NCBI GenBank assembly: GCA_020636195.1
Contig: JACJYH010000002.1
Location: forward strand, 620,001 to 684,000
DNA from: Lewinellaceae bacterium
Lineage (GTDB): Bacteria; Bacteroidota; Bacteroidia; Chitinophagales; Saprospiraceae
DNA: 64,000 nt
Reading direction: 5' to 3'
Below the pieces are notes generated by a model. It did no database searches. It was given only the letters and a program-made list of their open reading frames with translations, and was not told where the DNA came from. The translations under genes and the position numbers were made by a program. Numbering within the stretch: the stretch's first letter is position 1; every line of letters begins with the position of its first letter. This document shows, one piece after another, positions 59,768 through 64,000 of this stretch.

Positions 59768-62293
59768 CTAGAAATCTATTCTCATCTTTAGATTTATACG
59801 CCTACTGGTCAAATTGTTAGGAAGTGCGTACTCTATATTTGTAATAGCTTTGATCCATGTTACGGAAGCTTGATTTGAGATATTAAGCAGGTTGAAAGCT
59901 TCTAGGCTAAGCCAAGCATTTTTGGTAAACCGCAGTGGGTGATTGGGCTTTTGCAATCTCCATTTTTCATTCCACAGCAAGAATGAAAAGCCTATATCTA
60001 CACGGTGGTAAGGCTTGAGTCTAAATATATTTCTCCTAACGAGGTTGTCTTCTTTTGGTCCATATGGCAAACCGGTTCCAACTGAAAAATTCAGATTAAC
60101 TTTGATGTTTTCGTTTTTAGGAAGGTAGTCTTGGAAAAACATATTGAGCGTCATGAATTGATCGGTTGGTCTTGGGACATTTTTTACCGGTGCCAATTCT
60201 CTTTTATTGCCCACAACTTTGAATCCTTCATGTTGCACTCCTAAGATGTTTTCTCTTGCCCTAAGGAAAGATAGATTGATCCATGATTCAGCATCTTTCA
60301 CAAACTCACCATTGAGTCTAAAATCAATGCCTTGTACATACCCTTCAGCATCATTTTCTCCTGAATATCGGATTCTGACATTATCCACGTCATATGATAC
60401 TAGATCCTTGAGCGTCTTGTAATAGGCTTCTGCGATGAATCTAAAAGGTCGATTGCTGACCCTTTCCCAAGTAAAATCATAACTTAACCCGGCAACGATA
60501 TGTAGAGATTTTTGTGATAGAAGCGCTGTATTTACAGTACCGTCTCTTCTTCTCATTTCTCTATAGAATGGGGTTTGATTGTATTGACCAATAGAAAGCT
60601 TATAGGCCATTTCATTGCTTGTGTTTTTAGGCTTATAGAGCACCTGAAACCTTGGACTGATTAAGAATTCATTGCTCAAGGAGCGATATGTTGAACGCAA
60701 TCCAAAAGAAAATTTAAATTCTCTGTCATTATTAGAAATGGTGTATCCATCTTGCAGATAAGCGCTTACTTTTGTGTTTTGGATCAATGCATTTCCATTG
60801 ATCAGTGTTGGGAACTCAAGCCCATTATCCTTGTAAGGAACATTATAGTCAAAGGAATCTAATCTACTCCATTCATGCAAAAGGTCATCAAAAAACTCTG
60901 ACTGGTATTTACATCCCCACTGGATAAAGTGATTGTTACGTTGATTATTCGATTGTAATTCTATGCCTCCTTTGTATTCTGCATTGAAAATATTATTGTA
61001 AAGTGAATTTCTGGCAAAAGTGTGCTCAGCCCCCTCACCTAATACAGCTACTTCTTGGCCAGTATTTGAACCTATTCCAGTTTCTAATTCTACCAGCCTA
61101 TACTGTCCATATATATCAAAATTTTCAAATTCTCCTGCTTGATAGAAGCTAGCCATCCACTTCATGTACAACGGATTTTTATCTCGCTCCGGAACGAAGG
61201 TGAATACTATACCTGTCATGCCATAGTCAAATTTATCAACTTCTTGGCCTTCGTAATTGGTTTGTAATTCTATTTGAAAATCTATTGTGCCTTTTTTACT
61301 TCTGCCGCTTTTTGGGATAAAAAGATATCGAGATGCATTATAATTTGATATAAGCCCTACTTGCCAATTTTTTGAAATTTCGTAACTCAAAAATGCTTGA
61401 AAATCGTAAAATTTTGGGTTGTATTCACCTAGAATGTTTGAAGCTGACAGAAGATATGCATTGGTCTTAAACCTGCCACCTATGAGATACCTAAACTTAT
61501 TATATGCATTTGCACCAATTCTTTTTGATCCTTCTATATGCCCTGTGAAACCCAATAAACTTCCTGTAACGCTTCCCCGTGTTTCCTCAGGGCGCTTATA
61601 TCGAATGTCTAAAACAGAAGACATCTTATCACCAAATTTTGCGTCAAATCCACCGGATGAAAACTCTAAATCCCTGATGAGGTCTATATTTGGGAAGCTG
61701 AGTCCTTCTTGTTGGCCACTGCGGATTAGTTGAGGTCTGAATATTTCAAAATCATTGACATAAACCAAGTTTTCGTCGTAATTACCACCTCTGACATTGT
61801 ATTGTGAAGTGAGTTCACCACCTGAACCTAGATTGACACCCAATGCTATATGTGGTAAGACACTTTCAAAATTTCCTGAAGCAGTAGGTAGTATTTTAAG
61901 CTCTGTTACTTCTTCTCTGACGATGCCGGCATCTTCAATTTTCGCTGCACGAACCACAATACCTAAATCAATGGATTTAGAAACCAACTTGACGTTGATG
62001 TTCCTTTTTTGATTCAATTTTAATGGACTGACATTGATTTCAGTTTCTACATATCCAATCCTAGATATGATTAATGTGGTTTTTTTATCGGCTTCAATTT
62101 CTATACGATATTGTCCATATATGTCCGTTTCTACTACGTTGTCACTTCCTGCTTCGTGTACGATGGCAAATTCGATGCCTTCATTTGTATCAATGTCCCT
62201 GACAATTCCAAATACAATGCCTTTTGAAGCATTTTGTGATAGACCTACTTGAAAAATTGATAGGATGATCAATATAACTTTCCAATACCGCAT
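59768..62293 (-). CDS. TonB-dependent receptor with carboxypeptidase-like N-terminal domain
   Basis: 841 residues. Signal peptide; an N-terminal CarboxypepD_reg-like domain (about 25-100: GIVFGIVRDIDTNEGIEFAIV, YGQYRIEI); a plug domain (VTELKILPTASGNFESVLPHIALGVNLGSGGELTSQYNVRGGNYDENLVYVNDFEIF); then a 22-strand-type barrel ending ASVTWIKAITNIEYALP and a terminal Phe. It imports a chelate or oligomer with TonB energy; the substrate is unknown and no SusD partner is adjacent. Convergent with the T9SS gene. A second receptor lies upstream on the same strand with a 52-bp gap, so they may be one operon. Confidence 0.92.
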   Translation of the reverse strand: MRYWKVILIILSIFQVGLSQNASKGIVFGIVRDIDTNEGIEFAIVHEAGSDNVVETDIYGQYRIEIEADKKTTLIISRIGYVETEINVSPLKLNQKRNINVKLVSKSIDLGIVVRAAKIEDAGIVREEVTELKILPTASGNFESVLPHIALGVNLGSGGELTSQYNVRGGNYDENLVYVNDFEIFRPQLIRSGQQEGLSFPNIDLIRDLEFSSGGFDAKFGDKMSSVLDIRYKRPEETRGSVTGSLLGFTGHIEGSKRIGANAYNKFRYLIGGRFKTNAYLLSASNILGEYNPKFYDFQAFLSYEISKNWQVGLISNYNASRYLFIPKSGRSKKGTIDFQIELQTNYEGQEVDKFDYGMTGIVFTFVPERDKNPLYMKWMASFYQAGEFENFDIYGQYRLVELETGIGSNTGQEVAVLGEGAEHTFARNSLYNNIFNAEYKGGIELQSNNQRNNHFIQWGCKYQSEFFDDLLHEWSRLDSFDYNVPYKDNGLEFPTLINGNALIQNTKVSAYLQDGYTISNNDREFKFSFGLRSTYRSLSNEFLISPRFQVLYKPKNTSNEMAYKLSIGQYNQTPFYREMRRRDGTVNTALLSQKSLHIVAGLSYDFTWERVSNRPFRFIAEAYYKTLKDLVSYDVDNVRIRYSGENDAEGYVQGIDFRLNGEFVKDAESWINLSFLRARENILGVQHEGFKVVGNKRELAPVKNVPRPTDQFMTLNMFFQDYLPKNENIKVNLNFSVGTGLPYGPKEDNLVRRNIFRLKPYHRVDIGFSFLLWNEKWRLQKPNHPLRFTKNAWLSLEAFNLLNISNQASVTWIKAITNIEYALPNNLTSRRINLKMRIDF

Positions 62294-62345
62294 AGGGCAA
62301 GCAACGATTTGACTTTTTCAAACGTAAAGGTAACTTTATTTATTG

Positions 62346-64000
62346 CTATTTGGTATCAAGTGACCATTTCAATTGTAAAAAGCCGGTTCTTCCCCAATGC
62401 AGTGCCTGTTGATTGGCTTGTTCTACATGAATGCCATTGCCTAAATTAGCCACAAACTGGCGGACATCCAGGATGTTCTTACATCCAATTTGTAGAATCA
62501 GCTTTTTCTTCAAAAAGAATGTGGAAATACTGGAATTCAACATGGTCCAAGCTGGAGTGATCTCTTCAGAGATAGCGTCGCCTTGAGAGATGTAAAACGG
62601 TGTTTTTCCGGTGCGTTTCAGCCAACTATTCCAATGCAATTTGTCTTTTTTCAGGTAAAATGTGACATCACTTGTGAAATCAAAACTCCAAATAGAAGAG
62701 GGTAGGTTGGCATCCGAAGAACTGAAAGTGTTGTAATATGATGTATAAATGCCGTCAAGAGTCACATATCCCACTTTTTCAAGCTCATAGTAGAGTTTTG
62801 CTGTTACTCCCATAGTTTTCCAGTTTTCTACATTTCTATATTCATAATGTACAGGCCCTAATGCAGTCAATGAAATGCGATCTTTCACATCATTATAAAA
62901 TCCTCCAGTAGAAAATTTTAAGGCTGTTTGGTTGTTTTTCAGGACATCCCATTGCAATTCTGTTTTAATATTGACTGATCTTTCAGGTTTCAGATTCTGA
63001 TTTCCGGTTACTTGGTGGTTGATGTCGATGAAATCAAAATATAATTCTTTGATTGATGGCGTTCTGTAACCCGAAGCAATAGATGATCTCCACTGCAACC
63101 GCTTATGAACCCGATGTAAAAACCATATAGAAGGGTTGATTGCTGACCCATACAATTTATTGTGCGTGTATCTTGCTCCAAATTGGGCGGTCCATCTTGG
63201 TTTTACAAATTTTAAACTGCCAAATGCACTTACATCTGTATTGTATGCATATCCATTTTTACTTATAGTAGAGTCCAATAGTCTCGTTCCTGTAGCATTT
63301 TCATAATAATATTCAGCGCCCATTTGCCAATTGATAAACTGCTGCTCATCATCATTGGCTAGTGTGGATCTGATGAGGATGGCATGATTTAATGATGTGT
63401 CCTGCTCACCATCGAGGAGGGTGAATTGTGAAGTTTCAAAATCATATCTCCCTGAGACTTTGATTCTATTGAAAGTATTATATCCCGCTGTGGATTGCCA
63501 TACGATTTTATCATTCCACCAATGTTCATGTTGAAGATTAACATCAAATTTCTCCGTCTTATATGTATCGTCAAAAGCGTAAGGTTTGTACTGTGGTCTT
63601 CTGACTGCTCCTGGATTATAGATTTTTTCACTCAATAAAGATGAAGTCATTGTCCACTTGTCAGATGTATTGGGTTGAAATCTCACCATACCTCGTCCAG
63701 AAACTTGGTCTTTGTCATTCCAAAGTTGGTCCCTACCGACTGAATCTATGGGCAATGGTCTAAATTGTTGCCATTGACCCATCAAGGATGCGTTCCATTT
63801 TTTTATTTGTGTGCCAATGGATGCTGATGCAGTTTTAAATCCATTGTTTTCAAAATATACATCAGAATTGAGATTGTATTTTCCTAATTGACCTTTTTTT
63901 GTGATAATGTTGATGACACCACCTGAGGCTTCAGAACCATACATGAGAGATTGTGCACCTTCAATAATTTCAATTTTTTGAATGGATTGTAAAGGGATTT
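62346..64000 (-). CDS. TonB-dependent receptor (5' end outside the window)
   Basis: The frame is open to the window edge: the codons before ATG 63944 read IPLQSIQKIEIIEGAQSL, continuing into MYGSEASGGVINIITKKG, the standard plug-domain exit of a TonB receptor. So ATG 63944 is not the start. The visible ~550 residues cover the end of the plug and the barrel (VGRDQLWNDKDQVSGRG; SGYRTPSIKELYFDFIDINHQVTGNQNLKPERSVNIKTEL, a strong CirA/FepA/BtuB-type signature). It ends at the terminal segment TGFLQLKWSLDTK. The siderophore- or cobalamin-receptor type is more likely than a SusC type. Confidence 0.9.
   Translation of the reverse strand, partial: IPLQSIQKIEIIEGAQSLMYGSEASGGVINIITKKGQLGKYNLNSDVYFENNGFKTASASIGTQIKKWNASLMGQWQQFRPLPIDSVGRDQLWNDKDQVSGRGMVRFQPNTSDKWTMTSSLLSEKIYNPGAVRRPQYKPYAFDDTYKTEKFDVNLQHEHWWNDKIVWQSTAGYNTFNRIKVSGRYDFETSQFTLLDGEQDTSLNHAILIRSTLANDDEQQFINWQMGAEYYYENATGTRLLDSTISKNGYAYNTDVSAFGSLKFVKPRWTAQFGARYTHNKLYGSAINPSIWFLHRVHKRLQWRSSIASGYRTPSIKELYFDFIDINHQVTGNQNLKPERSVNIKTELQWDVLKNNQTALKFSTGGFYNDVKDRISLTALGPVHYEYRNVENWKTMGVTAKLYYELEKVGYVTLDGIYTSYYNTFSSSDANLPSSIWSFDFTSDVTFYLKKDKLHWNSWLKRTGKTPFYISQGDAISEEITPAWTMLNSSISTFFLKKKLILQIGCKNILDVRQFVANLGNGIHVEQANQQALHWGRTGFLQLKWSLDTK

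Overview
The window is chromosomal DNA of a low-GC member of the Bacteroidota. I infer a Saprospiria- or Chitinophagia-like lineage; the sequence does not fix the family. The evidence is repeated TAnnTTTG -7 promoter boxes, often only a few bases before the ATG; fused LpxC-FabZ and SecD-SecF; several proteins with type IX secretion (T9SS) sorting domains and a PorV/PorQ-like protein; a complete Na+-NQR operon; SusC/CirA-type TonB receptors; and a DUF3822-rsmD pair.

Region 1 (about 1-7.1 kb) is an accessory island and the most unusual part. Copies of a ~311-bp repeat separate short gene blocks: a PD-(D/E)XK nuclease, a small lipoprotein, a secreted two-gene unit and a HigBA toxin-antitoxin pair. 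Each repeat begins with AAC and ends with GTT. In three blocks the unique bases just inside the two ends are inverted copies of each other (10/10, 9/10 and 9/10 bases). That is the signature of integron cassettes, but the repeats are much longer than normal attC sites and no integrase is in the window. A second, shorter hairpin site (2570-2692) closes one of these blocks.

Region 2 (7-12.5 kb) holds a minus-strand MbnH/MbnP-like di-heme and copper locus with an outer-membrane protein carrying a CDVCGC motif, flanked by two copies of a ~160-bp MITE; a third copy lies at 33.9 kb. An 11-bp tandem repeat lies upstream.

Region 3 (12.5-29.8 kb) contains a PKD-domain T9SS protein, tRNA-Arg(CCT), a T9SS protein with an SdrD-B-like domain, a LuxC-like acyl-CoA reductase overlapping a PorV-like gene, gamma-glutamyltransferase, a four-gene hutU operon, a Tat-type amine oxidase, and a pair of catalytically degenerate enzyme homologues (a DEDDh exonuclease-like and a HemC-like protein).

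Region 4 (29.9-53.1 kb) is core genome: lpxD-lpxC/fabZ-lpxA-ABC ATPase (lipid A), secDF, a quinone-oxidoreductase-like dehydrogenase, tex, nqrABCDEF with its terminator, a GlsB-like membrane protein, rsmD-DUF3822, tsaD and gyrA.

Region 5 (53.1-64 kb) is envelope and secretion: a glycosylasparaginase-like lipoprotein, an M1 aminopeptidase with a T9SS tail, a membrane protein, a large T9SS-tailed protein and two TonB receptors, the last running off the window. A fragment of a TonB-receptor 3' end is duplicated on the far side of the large T9SS gene.
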